DNA from: Streptomyces sp. SCSIO 75703
Lineage (GTDB): Bacteria; Actinomycetota; Actinomycetes; Streptomycetales; Streptomycetaceae
NCBI RefSeq assembly: GCF_036607905.1
Contig: NZ_CP144555.1
Coordinates: 6,138,001-6,202,000, forward strand
Direction of reading: 5' to 3'
Length of the DNA stretch: 64,000 bases
Shown: positions 16,830 to 25,306 of the stretch, in pieces
Layout of the letters: each line of letters begins with the position of its first letter
Numbering within the stretch: the first letter of the stretch is position 1
Notes under the pieces: generated by a model
The model's input: the letters and a program-made list of their open reading frames with translations, nothing else
Told to the model about the DNA's origin: nothing
The model's database searches: none
Position numbers and translations under genes: made by a program

Positions 16830-17993
16830 ATGAACTACCAGCCCACTCCCGAAGACAGGTTCACGTTCGGTCTGTGGACGGTCGGCTGGCAGGGCCGTGA
16901 CCCGTTCGGCGACGCGACACGACGGGCCCTGGACCCGGTGGAGTCGGTGCACCGGCTGGCCGAACTGGGCGCTCACGGCGTCACGTTCCACGACGACGAC
17001 CTGATCCCCTTCGGCTCGTCCGACAGCGAGCGGCAGGGGCACATCAAGCGGTTCCGCCAGGCGCTGGACGCCACCGGCATGAAGGTGCCGATGGCGACGA
17101 CGAACCTCTTCACGCACCCCGTGTTCAAGGACGGCGCATTCACCGCGAACGACCGCGACGTGCGCCGCTACGCACTGCGCAAGACCCTCCGCAACATCGA
17201 CCTGGCGGCGGAGCTGGGCGCGAGCGTCTACGTCGCCTGGGGTGGCCGCGAGGGGGCCGAATCAGGTGCGGCCAAGGACGTCCGCGACGCGCTGGAACGC
17301 ATGAAGGAAGCCTTCGACCTGCTCGGCGAGTACGTCACCTCCCAGGGCTACGGCCTGAGGTTCGCCATCGAGCCCAAGCCGAACGAGCCCCGCGGCGACA
17401 TCCTCCTGCCCACCGTGGGCCACGCGCTGGCGTTCATCGAGCGCCTGGAGCGCCCGGAGCTGTACGGGGTGAACCCGGAGGTCGGCCACGAGCAGATGGC
17501 CGGGCTGAACTTCCCGCACGGCATCGCCCAGGCACTGTGGGCGGGCAAGCTGTTCCACATCGACCTCAACGGCCAGTCCGGTATCAAGTACGACCAGGAC
17601 CTGCGCTTCGGGGCGGGCGACCTGCGATCCGCGTTCTGGCTCGTCGACCTCCTGGAACAGGCCGGGTACGCGGGCCCGCGGCACTTCGACTTCAAGCCGC
17701 CGCGGACGGAGGACCTCGACGGCGTGTGGGCCTCCGCAGCCGGCTGCATGCGCAACTACCTCATCCTCAAGGACCGGGCCGCCGCCTTCCGCGCCGACCC
17801 GGCCGTGCGGGAAGCCCTCGCCGCCGCCCGGCTCGACGACCTCGCCCGGCCCACCGCCGAGGACGGGCTGGCCGCACTGCTCGCCGACCCCTCCGCCTTC
17901 GAGGCCTTCGACGCCGAGGCCGCGGCGGCGCGCGGGATGGCGTTCGAGCACCTCGACCAGCTCGCCATGGACCACCTCATGGGCGTCCGCTGA
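16830..17993 (+). CDS. xylA: Xylose (glucose) isomerase
   Basis: The 387-residue TIM-barrel enzyme interconverts D-xylose and D-xylulose using two divalent metals. The N-terminus (YQPTPEDRFTFGLWTVGWQG) is the classic Streptomyces class I form. FHDDD gives catalytic H54 and D57, and W137/E181-type residues appear in VAWGGREG and IEPKPNEPRGD; the metal-binding D in HIDLNGQ and LRFGAGD follow. A GGAG-type RBS (AAGGAG) lies upstream. It is transcribed divergently from xylB. A tight palindrome GCGGCGC-A-GCGCCGC at 18007-18021 follows the stop and may help terminate. Confidence 0.98.
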   Translation: MNYQPTPEDRFTFGLWTVGWQGRDPFGDATRRALDPVESVHRLAELGAHGVTFHDDDLIPFGSSDSERQGHIKRFRQALDATGMKVPMATTNLFTHPVFKDGAFTANDRDVRRYALRKTLRNIDLAAELGASVYVAWGGREGAESGAAKDVRDALERMKEAFDLLGEYVTSQGYGLRFAIEPKPNEPRGDILLPTVGHALAFIERLERPELYGVNPEVGHEQMAGLNFPHGIAQALWAGKLFHIDLNGQSGIKYDQDLRFGAGDLRSAFWLVDLLEQAGYAGPRHFDFKPPRTEDLDGVWASAAGCMRNYLILKDRAAAFRADPAVREALAAARLDDLARPTAEDGLAALLADPSAFEAFDAEAAAARGMAFEHLDQLAMDHLMGVR

Positions 17994-18162
17994 CCGACCC
18001 GCCCTTGCGGCGCAGCGCCGCTCCGAACACGCCTCTGGGCGGGCCGGGGCGGCGCTCGCGTCCTCGGCCCCGGCACGTCGGCCCCGGCACGTCGGCCCGA
18101 CACGCCGGGCCGACGGCCGTGGGCGGGTGGCACGCGCGCGTGGAGCGTGGTCATGGCCCCCA

Positions 18163-18197
18163 AAGGGTCCTGATCACCGCCCCTCGAAGGGTCCTGA
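18163..18197. repeat. Paired 11-bp direct repeats before the NUDIX gene
   Basis: AAGGGTCCTGA occurs at 18163-18173 and again at 18187-18197, 24 bases apart, the second copy ending 12 bases before the ATG. Direct repeats at this spacing could be operator half-sites, or the second may simply include the ribosome-binding region. Confidence 0.4.
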
Positions 18198-18209
18198 AAG
18201 GATGGCCTC

Positions 18210-18653
18210 ATGACACGAGAGAGCGGAGTGACGACGGACCCGGGCCTCGGCGGGGCAGAGCCACTGGTCGTCATCGCGGCGGTGATCATCCAGCACGGAC
18301 GGCTGCTGGTCGTGAGCAAGCGGGCGGCCCCGGACGTCTTCTACCTCCCCGGGGGCAAGCCCGACCCCGGGGAGGAGCCCCTGGAAGCACTGATCCGTGA
18401 ACTGGACGAGGAACTCGGCGTCGAACCCCTCGAACCCCGCCTCCTGGAGCACGTCGAATCCGTGGCCGCCCTGGAGGGCGTGCCGCTGCGCCTGACCGTC
18501 TTCCAGGCAGGCATCGACCGTGCTCCCCGGCCGGCCGCCGAACTCGCCCACATGAAGTGGATCACCGGAGACGAACCGGACGTCCACCTCTCGCCCGCCC
18601 TCACGGACCACGTCCTGCCCCTCCTGCGTCGAAGCGGTGCCCTCGCCCCCTGA
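18210..18653 (+). CDS. NUDIX hydrolase
   Basis: The 147-residue protein has a complete Nudix box, G-x5-E-x7-R-E-x2-E-E-x-G, at about residues 50-72 (PGGKPDPGEEPL and RELDEELGV), which binds Mg2+ and cleaves nucleoside diphosphate-X compounds. The single-domain length suits a MutT/Ap4A-type housecleaning enzyme; specificity is not readable. GAAAGGATG-type RBS precedes the ATG. It stands alone after the xylose locus, with short direct repeats upstream. Confidence 0.9.
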   Translation: MTRESGVTTDPGLGGAEPLVVIAAVIIQHGRLLVVSKRAAPDVFYLPGGKPDPGEEPLEALIRELDEELGVEPLEPRLLEHVESVAALEGVPLRLTVFQAGIDRAPRPAAELAHMKWITGDEPDVHLSPALTDHVLPLLRRSGALAP

Positions 18654-18789
18654 GCCGGCGCCCTTCCGGACCGGAGGACGGACCGTACCCCCTGCGGGGG
18701 CGCGCGGACGGCGGGTTCCGAGTCACCATGGCGGTGGAGAGTTGCGGGCGAGTACCACCGGACGGTTCTCCGGACCGTCCCCGCGGGCA

Positions 18790-18833
18790 TCTCAGGGGTG
18801 TCTGAGGGACGCCTCAGGGATGTCTCAGGGTCG
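18790..18833. repeat. Four tandem 11-bp direct repeats (operator-like)
   Basis: Units TCTCAGGGGTG, TCTGAGGGACG, CCTCAGGGATG and TCTCAGGGTCG follow each other without gaps at 18790, 18801, 18812 and 18823. The conserved part is YCTSAGGG. An 11-bp period puts each unit on the same helix face, as in SARP and PhoP-type binding sites. They end 75 bases before the small membrane protein gene. Confidence 0.55.
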
Positions 18834-18907
18834 CCGCACGGAACCGCGGGCGGCGCGGGCCCGTTTTCAGGACAGAGAGCGGCACAGGCCGCGAAGGAGG
18901 CGACACC

Positions 18908-19090
18908 ATGTCGAACAACGCCAAGATCGCCGCAGGGGGTGTGGCGGTCGGTCTCATCCTGTTGATCTGGCTGCCCTGGTGGGCCGCCCTGCTGATCGTC
19001 CTCGGAGTTCCGGCCGCCGCGTACCTCGCGCTGGACCCCGCGCAGCGTCGCCGGCTGCGCCGAGTCACCCGCAAGGAGATCGGCCGCTGA
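18908..19090 (+). CDS. Small membrane protein, 60 residues
   Basis: A strong GAAGGAGG eight bases before the ATG and clean Streptomyces codon use support this short gene. The sequence has a short polar start (MSNNAKIAAGG), a continuous hydrophobic stretch about residues 8-42 with a WLPWW turn that can form a helical hairpin, and a basic cytosolic tail (RRRLRRVTRKEIGR). Function unknown. The 11-bp direct repeats just upstream suggest dedicated regulation. Confidence 0.75.
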   Translation: MSNNAKIAAGGVAVGLILLIWLPWWAALLIVLGVPAAAYLALDPAQRRRLRRVTRKEIGR

Positions 19091-19200
19091 CCGCTTGACC
19101 GGCGGGTCGCCGGAACGGGCCGTCTCGGGGCCGCGCGCGCCGGTTCTCCTCACGTGGGCCGGAGGGGACCGGCGCGGGGGCCCCGCGGCAGGCGACGCGC

Positions 19201-19244
19201 GCGCCTGAGCCGGTGAGGACACGCGCCTGAGCCAGTGAGGACAC
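19201..19244. repeat. 22-bp tandem repeat, two copies
   Basis: The unit GCGCCTGAGCCGGTGAGGAC plus AC is at 19201-19222, then repeated at 19223-19244 with one mismatch. It lies in the 327-base gap (19091-19417) before the amide hydrolase gene, which otherwise holds a small GC hairpin near 19252-19267 and no gene. Confidence 0.6.
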
Positions 19245-19417
19245 CAGGAGCCCGCGCGTGCGGGCTGCCAGGAGATCGCCCGACCCGTGGCGGGCATCCG
19301 GAGGACCGCACTCGCCCATCCATGTACGTCTGCCCCGGCCACCGTGCCGGGGAGGAGCCGACAGGGAAGGGCTGTGGGCGCAGTGCACCCCCACCCTCCG
19401 GAGACAAGGGGCCCACC

Positions 19418-20431
19418 ATGTGTACGCGGGTTCTGTGGAACGACAACGATCTCGCCGTGCTGTCCGGCCGGACGATGGACTGGCCCGAGTCGACCGACCC
19501 CGTGCTCACCGTCCTGCCGCAGGGACTGGAGCGCCACGGCGGCGAACTGGGCGGCGAGACCGTCGTCGCGGACAACCCGCTCACCTGGACGAGCAGACTC
19601 GGCAGCCTCGTGACGACCGTCTACGGCGCCGGCACGGTCGACGGCCTGAACGAGCGCGGCCTCGCCGCCCACATGCTCTACCTGGACATCACCGAACTCG
19701 CCCCACGCGATCCCGCCCGGCCCGGACTGCACATGGGCCTGTGGATCCAGTACCTCCTCGACAACGCCGCCACCGTCGAGGAAGCCCTCGCCCTCCTGGA
19801 CACCTTCCAGCTCGTCATGATCGAGATGAACGGCTTCGCGGCCACGGTCCACGTCGCCCTCGAGGACGCCCGGGGCGACTCGGCGATCATCGAGCACATC
19901 GCGGGCGAGCAGGTCGTGCACCACGACCGCTCCTACACCGTCATGACCAACGCGCCCGCCTACGACGAGCAGCGCCGCCTGCTGCGGGAACAGGTGCGCA
20001 AGGCGCGCGAGCTGGGCTACGACCAGGCCGCCAGCGACGTCCCCCTGCCGGGCAACGTGAACCCCGTCGACCGCTTCCAGCGCGCCGCCTACTTCCGCGC
20101 CCTGCTGCCGAAACCGGAGAACGAGCGGCAGGCCGTCGCCTCCGTGCTCGCGATCACCCGCAACGCCTCCGTACCCTTCGGAGCCCCGTACGCCTCGGGC
20201 AGGTTCGCGGTCTACAACACCGAGTACCGCACGGTGTGCGACCTGACCCACCGGCGGTACTTCTTCGAGCTGAGCACCAGCCCGAACCTGCTGTGGACGG
20301 AACTGGACGCCTTCGACCTCTCGCCCGGCGCGCCCGTGATGACGCTCGACCCCGACGACATCCACCTGTCCGGCAACGTCTCGGACACGTACACCCGGGC
20401 ACCGGACCCCTTCGCTCCGGCCGGCCGGTGA
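19418..20431 (+). CDS. Linear amide C-N hydrolase, choloylglycine hydrolase/penicillin V acylase family
   Basis: The 337-residue Ntn-hydrolase begins Met-Cys-Thr-Arg, so removal of Met exposes Cys2 as the nucleophile, the key family feature; this also fixes the start at 19418. TMDWPE (about 20-25) matches the conserved Arg/Asp region, and later Asn and Arg residues in TNAPAYDEQ and RNASVPFG fit the active site. No signal peptide is present. Relatives cleave bile-salt, penicillin V or N-acyl-homoserine-lactone amides; which applies here is unknown. A convergent hairpin follows the stop. Confidence 0.88.
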   Translation: MCTRVLWNDNDLAVLSGRTMDWPESTDPVLTVLPQGLERHGGELGGETVVADNPLTWTSRLGSLVTTVYGAGTVDGLNERGLAAHMLYLDITELAPRDPARPGLHMGLWIQYLLDNAATVEEALALLDTFQLVMIEMNGFAATVHVALEDARGDSAIIEHIAGEQVVHHDRSYTVMTNAPAYDEQRRLLREQVRKARELGYDQAASDVPLPGNVNPVDRFQRAAYFRALLPKPENERQAVASVLAITRNASVPFGAPYASGRFAVYNTEYRTVCDLTHRRYFFELSTSPNLLWTELDAFDLSPGAPVMTLDPDDIHLSGNVSDTYTRAPDPFAPAGR

Positions 20432-20440
20432 CCTCATAGG

Positions 20441-20457
20441 GGTGGCCGAGGGCCACC
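20441..20457. terminator. Short bidirectional hairpin between convergent genes
   Basis: GGTGGCC (20441-20447) and GGCCACC (20451-20457) form a 7-bp stem with loop GAG, nine bases after the amide hydrolase stop and before the convergent hypothetical gene's end. Confidence 0.5.
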
Positions 20458-20495
20458 GGGTTGCCGGGCCTCGGCTCGGAGCCGCCCGAGCGGGA

Positions 20496-21407
20496 TCAGC
20501 TCGGGCGGACCGCCATCTCGTCCAGCGCCGCCAGAAGGCCGGGCAGCTCCGGGCCGCGTCCTACCGGCAGGACTTCGCCGGGCTCCTCGTCCAGCAGCAC
20601 GAACGCGATGTCGTCCGTCCTCGCCACCAGCGACCAGCCGGGGCCGTCCGCCCGCAGCGTGCGCGCCTCGCCCGGCGCGAACGACGACCGGACCCTGCCG
20701 AGCGGCGGTGGCGTGTCGATGTAGGCACGTGCCTCCGCGAGTACCCGCCGGACGCCTTCGTGCCCGCCGGCGACGGCTCCCTCCGGGGCGCCCGCTCCCT
20801 TTGCCGAGGAAGCTGCCACAGCCACCTCATGCCCGTCGTCGGCCCCCTGGGCCGCGGCCCGGCCGCGACCGTCACCGGACACGGCGGCCCCCTCCGGGAC
20901 CGGGAAATCGGCGTCGTCGACCTGCGCCCGCCACTGCGCCCACTGCATGGCGATCTCGTCGGCGCCGAGACGCCGCTGCGCGGGCCCCCAACCCGTGGTG
21001 TCGGGCGGCGTCAACGCGGCACCGTCCCCCGCCTCGGGAGCCGGATCGTGCGGGGCGGGTACGCCGGGCGCGGCCACCGCGACCGCGAGCGGCCAGCCCG
21101 GCAGCGCCACGACGACCGATCTCTCGTCCGGCGACAGGTCGTACTCCATACCGCAGTCCCAGGACGCCACGGCGACCGCCACCAGGGACACGTCGTCGAT
21201 CACGACCGTCCATCGGGCGCCGTCACCGTCCTGGCCGAGCACGAGACCGTAGCCGTCGGCCACCGGCGTCAGACCGAGCGCCGCACATGCCTCCGGATAG
21301 TCGTCGCCCAGCACACTGGGGAACTTCGCCGGTGTCAGCAACACCGCCGTCAGCACATAGAGCGCATCGTCCCCGGCGGCGACGGCATCCTCTTGTGTAT
21401 CGGCCAT
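20496..21407 (-). CDS. Conserved hypothetical protein, unrecognised
   Basis: A 303-residue acidic, Ala/Gly/Pro-rich protein with no signal peptide or membrane segment. Two structured parts can be seen: an N-terminal alpha/beta region (about 15-115, with a repeated Val-rich strand pattern) and a C-terminal region (about 240-300), joined by a low-complexity linker (about 125-225). The two ends may be related folds. ATG at 21407 has GGAGG five bases upstream. Codon use is typical. I cannot assign a function; the neighbouring genes give no lead. Confidence 0.7.
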   Translation of the reverse strand: MADTQEDAVAAGDDALYVLTAVLLTPAKFPSVLGDDYPEACAALGLTPVADGYGLVLGQDGDGARWTVVIDDVSLVAVAVASWDCGMEYDLSPDERSVVVALPGWPLAVAVAAPGVPAPHDPAPEAGDGAALTPPDTTGWGPAQRRLGADEIAMQWAQWRAQVDDADFPVPEGAAVSGDGRGRAAAQGADDGHEVAVAASSAKGAGAPEGAVAGGHEGVRRVLAEARAYIDTPPPLGRVRSSFAPGEARTLRADGPGWSLVARTDDIAFVLLDEEPGEVLPVGRGPELPGLLAALDEMAVRPS

Positions 21408-21707
21408 CCCAGCCTCCCCGTCGGTTCCGTCAACGGCGCGCACCCTAGTGCGAGCGGGAGCCGATTGTCACGACTTCCCGGCACGCCCGGACCGCGCGAA
21501 CCTTGCCCGGCTGCGAACGACACGCCCGGCCGCGCGTGTCGTGACGCCGAGCCGCCGGAGCACGGGAACAGGGACAACGCCGTGTCCGCCGACGCGCGCG
21601 GCAGCCGGCACCAGGGGGCGAGACCCCGCGAAGCGATGAACGCCGACCGTGCATCTCCCGCTACGCAACGTAGAGTTGGAGTTCCACGGCTGAAGGGGAC
21701 GGACAGG
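21408..21707. other. Divergent intergenic region before the MpaB-type gene
   Basis: About 300 bases with no gene. Near the right end CTACGCAACGTAG (21661-21673) is a small perfect inverted repeat close to the start of the oxygenase gene and may be an operator. Confidence 0.4.
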
Positions 21708-22604
21708 GTGAAGCGCTTCGCACGGCTGGAACAGATCCGGCGGATGGACCCGCATCGAGAAGCCTGGGAAATCTACCGGCTCTCCTCCGCCTACGAGTTC
21801 CCCTGGGACTTCACCCGCGCCCTGGAACTGGCCCTCTACCGCACCTACGCCGTCCCCGGTATCGGCCGGCTGCTCGCCGAGACCGCCGAGCTCACCGACC
21901 GGAGCCAGAAGCGCTACGACGACACCACCCTGCTCCTCGACGCCGTCGTCGAGCACGGCTTCGCCAGTGTGCAGGGACGCACCGCGATCCGCCGGATCAA
22001 CCAGATGCACCGCAGTTACGACATCACCAACGACGACATGCGCTATGTCCTCTGCACCTTCGTCGTCATGCCCAAACGCTGGATCGACGCGTACGGCTGG
22101 CGCCGGATGTCCCGCCACGAGACCGTCGCCGCCGCCGTCTACTACCGCACACTGGGCCGCCACATGGGGATCAAGGACATCCCCGAGAGCTATGAGGAGT
22201 TCGAGAGCCACCTCGATGCCTACGAGGACGCCCACTTCGGGTGGGACGAGGGCGCGCGACGCGTCTCCGACGCCACCCTCGACCTCATGGCCTCCTGGTA
22301 CCCGCGGCCCCTGGCCCCCGCGCTGCGCACCGGGACACTGGCGCTGCTCGACGAGTCCCTGCTGAGAGCCTTCCGCTACGACGCGCCGAGCCCCGCCACC
22401 CGGGCCTTCGTCCGGCGTGCCATGCGTCTGCGCGGGCGTGCCGTGCGTTTGCTGCCCCCTCGGCGTGTCCCGCACCACGCCCGGCAGAACCGGGAGATCA
22501 AGGGCTATCCGAACGGCTACCGGGTGGCCGAGCTGGGCACCCACCCGGTCCCCGGCACGGGTGGCTGTCCCGTACGCCACCTCGGGTCGGCGCCCGCCGA
22601 CTGA
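21708..22604 (+). CDS. MpaB-family (DUF2236) oxygenase-like protein
   Basis: The 298-residue protein is all-helical with the family's features: LELALYRTYAVPGIGRLLAETAE near the N-terminus, a TNDDMRYVL region with nearby HRSYD, a central FVVMPKRWIDAYGWR, and a GRHMGIKDIPESYEE motif. Members bind heme b and are linked to oxidative cleavage of polymers or prenyl chains. GTG at 21708 with AGGGGA upstream is preferred; an in-frame ATG at 21636 would add 24 residues with a weak RBS. No membrane or signal segment. It is convergent with a methyltransferase gene. Confidence 0.8.
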   Translation: MKRFARLEQIRRMDPHREAWEIYRLSSAYEFPWDFTRALELALYRTYAVPGIGRLLAETAELTDRSQKRYDDTTLLLDAVVEHGFASVQGRTAIRRINQMHRSYDITNDDMRYVLCTFVVMPKRWIDAYGWRRMSRHETVAAAVYYRTLGRHMGIKDIPESYEEFESHLDAYEDAHFGWDEGARRVSDATLDLMASWYPRPLAPALRTGTLALLDESLLRAFRYDAPSPATRAFVRRAMRLRGRAVRLLPPRRVPHHARQNREIKGYPNGYRVAELGTHPVPGTGGCPVRHLGSAPAD

Positions 22605-22660
22605 CCTCACGGCACCGGACCCCTCCCGAACCGCCGGAGCACCCGTCGACGCGTGGGCCG

Positions 22661-23260
22661 TCAGCCCTCGCGGGCGGCCAGGGCGAGGAACCGGGCGTCC
22701 TCGTCCGCGTACGACGTCATGCGCCACCCGGAACCGGCCAGCAGCGGGCGGAGATTGTGCTCCGCGCGCAAGTCGGCCGACGTGAGCCGGCGCCCCTGGC
22801 GGGCCGCCAACGCCGCCCTGCCGATCGGGTGGAAGAGCGCGAGCACGCCACCAGGGCGTACGACGCGGGCCAACTCGCGCAGGTTCGCCGACGGATCGGG
22901 CAGGTGGGCGACCAGGCCCGCCGCGAACACGGCGTCGCACGCCCCGGTGCGCAGCGGGAGCGCGGCGACGTCGGCGAGCAGCAGTGCCCCGTCGCGCTCC
23001 CGCCCGGCACGGACGGCTGCCTGGAGCATGGCCGGTGTCAGGTCGGCTCCGACGACCACGCCCGAGGGGCCCACCGCGGCTCGCAGCGAGGCAAGCGCGC
23101 GTCCGGTGCCGCACCCCGCGTCGAGGACGTGGTCTCCCTCGCGCAGGCCCATGTCGGCGACCGCGCCGGCGTAGGCCGGGCCGTCGTCGGGGAACCGGCG
23201 GTCCCAGTCGGTGGCACGGGCGGTGAAGAACTCCCGGACGTGGGTGTGGTCGTGGCTCAT
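22661..23260 (-). CDS. Class I SAM-dependent methyltransferase
   Basis: The 199-residue single-domain enzyme has motif I VLDAGCGTGRAL (about 45-56), an acidic residue ending strand 2 (VVVGADLTPAML), and LLADVAALPLR for motif II. This is the UbiE/Methyltransf_11 type acting on small molecules. An ATG three codons further upstream (23269) is also possible. The acceptor cannot be predicted. It is flanked by the convergent oxygenase gene and a 361-base divergent gap before CvnD. Confidence 0.85.
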   Translation of the reverse strand: MSHDHTHVREFFTARATDWDRRFPDDGPAYAGAVADMGLREGDHVLDAGCGTGRALASLRAAVGPSGVVVGADLTPAMLQAAVRAGRERDGALLLADVAALPLRTGACDAVFAAGLVAHLPDPSANLRELARVVRPGGVLALFHPIGRAALAARQGRRLTSADLRAEHNLRPLLAGSGWRMTSYADEDARFLALAAREG

Positions 23261-23621
23261 GCACCGCATGATCCCCCATCGGCGGCACCCGCACGCGCGC
23301 GTACCGCGCGAGACGAGGAGTGGAGGACGAGGGATGAGGGGGCGCGAAGGCCGAACCCCTCGCCGGGCCCGTGAACACCGGTGATCATTAGCGGCATATC
23401 TTTGCCTGCTTCTGTACTGCTCTATGCGTCGATCGGTCATCGAATGATCGTCGAGGTGGACAGAAGAGGCGCGAAGTGGTCGCACCGTGCGCGGAAGGCC
23501 CTGGGTTGTCATCATGCAGGCGTCCCGCACCGGGGCCGGGGCCGCACAGGACGCCGAGCGGGGCCCCGGGCAGGTACGCACGTGCGTCGACCGTTGCCCG
23601 CACTCCCGAGAGAAGTGATCG
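23261..23621. other. Divergent regulatory gap before the CvnD gene
   Basis: No gene is supported. A patch at about 23378-23460 is much more AT-rich than its surroundings and contains repeated GATCATT/AATGATC and GATCG elements in inverted orientation, so it is the likely promoter/operator zone. Confidence 0.45.
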
Positions 23622-24254
23622 ATGGTCCCCGAGCACCCCGGCACCCCCGCCGCCGGCCTGAACGTTCTGACGCTGAAGATCCTGGTCGCCGGGGGGTTCG
23701 GCGTCGGGAAGACCACCCTGGTGGACGCGGTCAGCGAGATCAGGCCGGTACACACGGAGGAACCGCACGGCACGACGCGGTGGCCCCTCACCGGCGCCCG
23801 CGGCGCGTACGGAACCGACCCGCGCCCCGCCACCGGCGAGAAGACCACCACGACGGTCGCCATGGACTTCGGGCGCATCGGCATGCTGCCCGACCTGTTC
23901 CTCTACCTCTTCGGCACGCCCGGCCGGGACCGGTTCCGGTTCCTCTGGGACACGCTGGCACAAGGCGCCCTCGGCGCGGTCGTCCTCGCGGACACCCGGC
24001 GACTGCAGGACTGCTTCCCCGCCGTGGACTACTTCGAGCAGCGGCGCGTCCCGTTCGTCGTGGCCGTCAACCACTTCACAGGAGCCCTCCGCTACGCCGC
24101 CCCCGACATCCGGCGCGCCCTCGACCTGGACACCGGGACCCCGGTGGTGTTCTGCGACGCACGGGACCGTGACTCGGGGAAACACGTGCTCAGCAGCCTC
24201 GTCGAGTACGCCGGGCGCGTACACACCGCCCGGCTCCTCGACTCCGTCCGCTGA
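23622..24254 (+). CDS. Conservon-type small GTP/ATP-binding protein (CvnD-like)
   Basis: The 210-residue protein has the Walker A loop ILVAGGFGVGKTTLV (about 20-34), KTTTTVAMDFGRI as switch I, LFGTPGRDRF as the DxxG-type switch II, and VVLADTRR; the NKxD position reads VNHF as in other CvnD proteins. CvnD acts with CvnA (sensor kinase), CvnB (roadblock) and CvnC (DUF742) in a membrane complex resembling eukaryotic G-protein coupling. Here no cvnA or cvnC gene is adjacent; a CvnB-like gene lies 600 bases downstream past an opposite-strand gene, so this is a dispersed, incomplete conservon. Confidence 0.88.
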   Translation: MVPEHPGTPAAGLNVLTLKILVAGGFGVGKTTLVDAVSEIRPVHTEEPHGTTRWPLTGARGAYGTDPRPATGEKTTTTVAMDFGRIGMLPDLFLYLFGTPGRDRFRFLWDTLAQGALGAVVLADTRRLQDCFPAVDYFEQRRVPFVVAVNHFTGALRYAAPDIRRALDLDTGTPVVFCDARDRDSGKHVLSSLVEYAGRVHTARLLDSVR

Positions 24255-24307
24255 CGCGCACGAGCTCGCGGGGCCGGTACCCGGACACGCCCCCGGCGGA
24301 CGACTGT

Positions 24308-24736
24308 TCAGTCCGCCACGGCGCTCAGCGCCACGACCTTGTCGACGGACACGCGCACGAGAAGCTCCCCCGGAACCCCGTTGCGGGCACCGAACTCCCC
24401 GGCACGCTCCTCTCCCATGTAACGGGCCGCGATCCGGGTGGCCCAGTGCCGCAGGTCGTCGAGATCCTCCGAGAGGCGGGCACGCCCCTGGAGCACGACG
24501 AACGCGAACGGCGGCCGGTCGTCGTCCACGCACAAGGCCACCCGTCCGTCCCGGAGCAGATTGCGCCCCTTGACGGTCTCCTTGCCGGTGTTGAACACCA
24601 CCTCGTCACCGTCCAGCACGAACCAGATCGGTGCCACGTGCGGACTGCCGTCGGCACGCACGGTCGAGAGTTTCGCCGTGCGGGTGCCGTCCGAGACGAA
24701 GGCCCGCCACTGCTCCTCGGTCATCTTCTCTGCCAT
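24308..24736 (-). CDS. PPOX-class F420/FMN-dependent enzyme (pyridoxamine oxidase-like)
   Basis: The 142-residue split-barrel protein has the family pattern: AKLSTVRADGSPHVAPIWF (first strand pair), VVFNTGKETVKGRNLLRDGRVAL (phosphate-binding Lys/Arg), FVVLQGRARL, and a C-terminal VRVSVDKVVAL strand. Family members bind F420 or FMN and reduce small unsaturated substrates. AAGGAGG lies eight bases before the ATG. It interrupts the conservon pair on the opposite strand and shares a 118-base divergent promoter region with the CvnB-like gene. Confidence 0.88.
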   Translation of the reverse strand: MAEKMTEEQWRAFVSDGTRTAKLSTVRADGSPHVAPIWFVLDGDEVVFNTGKETVKGRNLLRDGRVALCVDDDRPPFAFVVLQGRARLSEDLDDLRHWATRIAARYMGEERAGEFGARNGVPGELLVRVSVDKVVALSAVAD

Positions 24737-24854
24737 ACCAGCATCCTCCTTGCCGCGAGCCGGACCGTGGTGAAGGCTGGCGGACAGAACCCCCGGCCGG
24801 GGGAGACCGCACGGCAGGGGAAGACGTACGGGGACCACAGGGGGGAGACCGAAC

Positions 24855-25268
24855 ATGGCGGAGAAGCATGGGCTCGGCTGGCTGCTGGACGATCTGACCG
24901 AGCGTGTCGCGCACGTGCGGCACGCGCTCATCCTGTCCAACGACGGGCTGGTGACCGGCGCGAGCACCAGCCTGCGACAGGAGGACGCCGAACACCTCGC
25001 GGCCGTCTCGTCCGGACTGCACAGCCTCGCCAAGGGATCGGGGCGCCACTTCGGAGCGGGCGGGGTCCGGCAGACGATGGTCGAGTTCGACGACGCCCTG
25101 CTGTTCGTCACGGCCGCGGGGGCGGGAAGCTGCCTGTGCGTGCTCAGCGGCGCCGAGTCCGACATAGGGCGGGTCGCCTACGAGATGACGTTACTCGTCA
25201 ACCGGGTCGGCGAGCATCTCGACATCGATGCCCGCCGGCCCGGACAGACACCTCCCGCAACGCCCTGA
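24855..25268 (+). CDS. Roadblock/LC7-domain protein (CvnB-like) with a TTA leucine codon
   Basis: The 137-residue protein has the CvnB layout: LLDDLTERVAHVRHALILSNDGLV (helix and strand 1), the SGLHSLAKG helix, a strand VEFDDALLFVTAAG, and VAYEMTLLVNRVGEHL. Such proteins associate with CvnD-type GTPases. Codon 113 (25191-25193) is TTA, read in Streptomyces only by the bldA tRNA, so translation should depend on bldA and be developmentally timed. GGGGAG-type RBS precedes the ATG. It is separated from CvnD by an opposite-strand gene, and no cvnA, cvnC or cvnE is nearby. Confidence 0.88.
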   Translation: MAEKHGLGWLLDDLTERVAHVRHALILSNDGLVTGASTSLRQEDAEHLAAVSSGLHSLAKGSGRHFGAGGVRQTMVEFDDALLFVTAAGAGSCLCVLSGAESDIGRVAYEMTLLVNRVGEHLDIDARRPGQTPPATP

Positions 25269-25306
25269 CCAGGCGATTCACGGATCGGGCGGAGGCTGGT
25301 ACGGAG

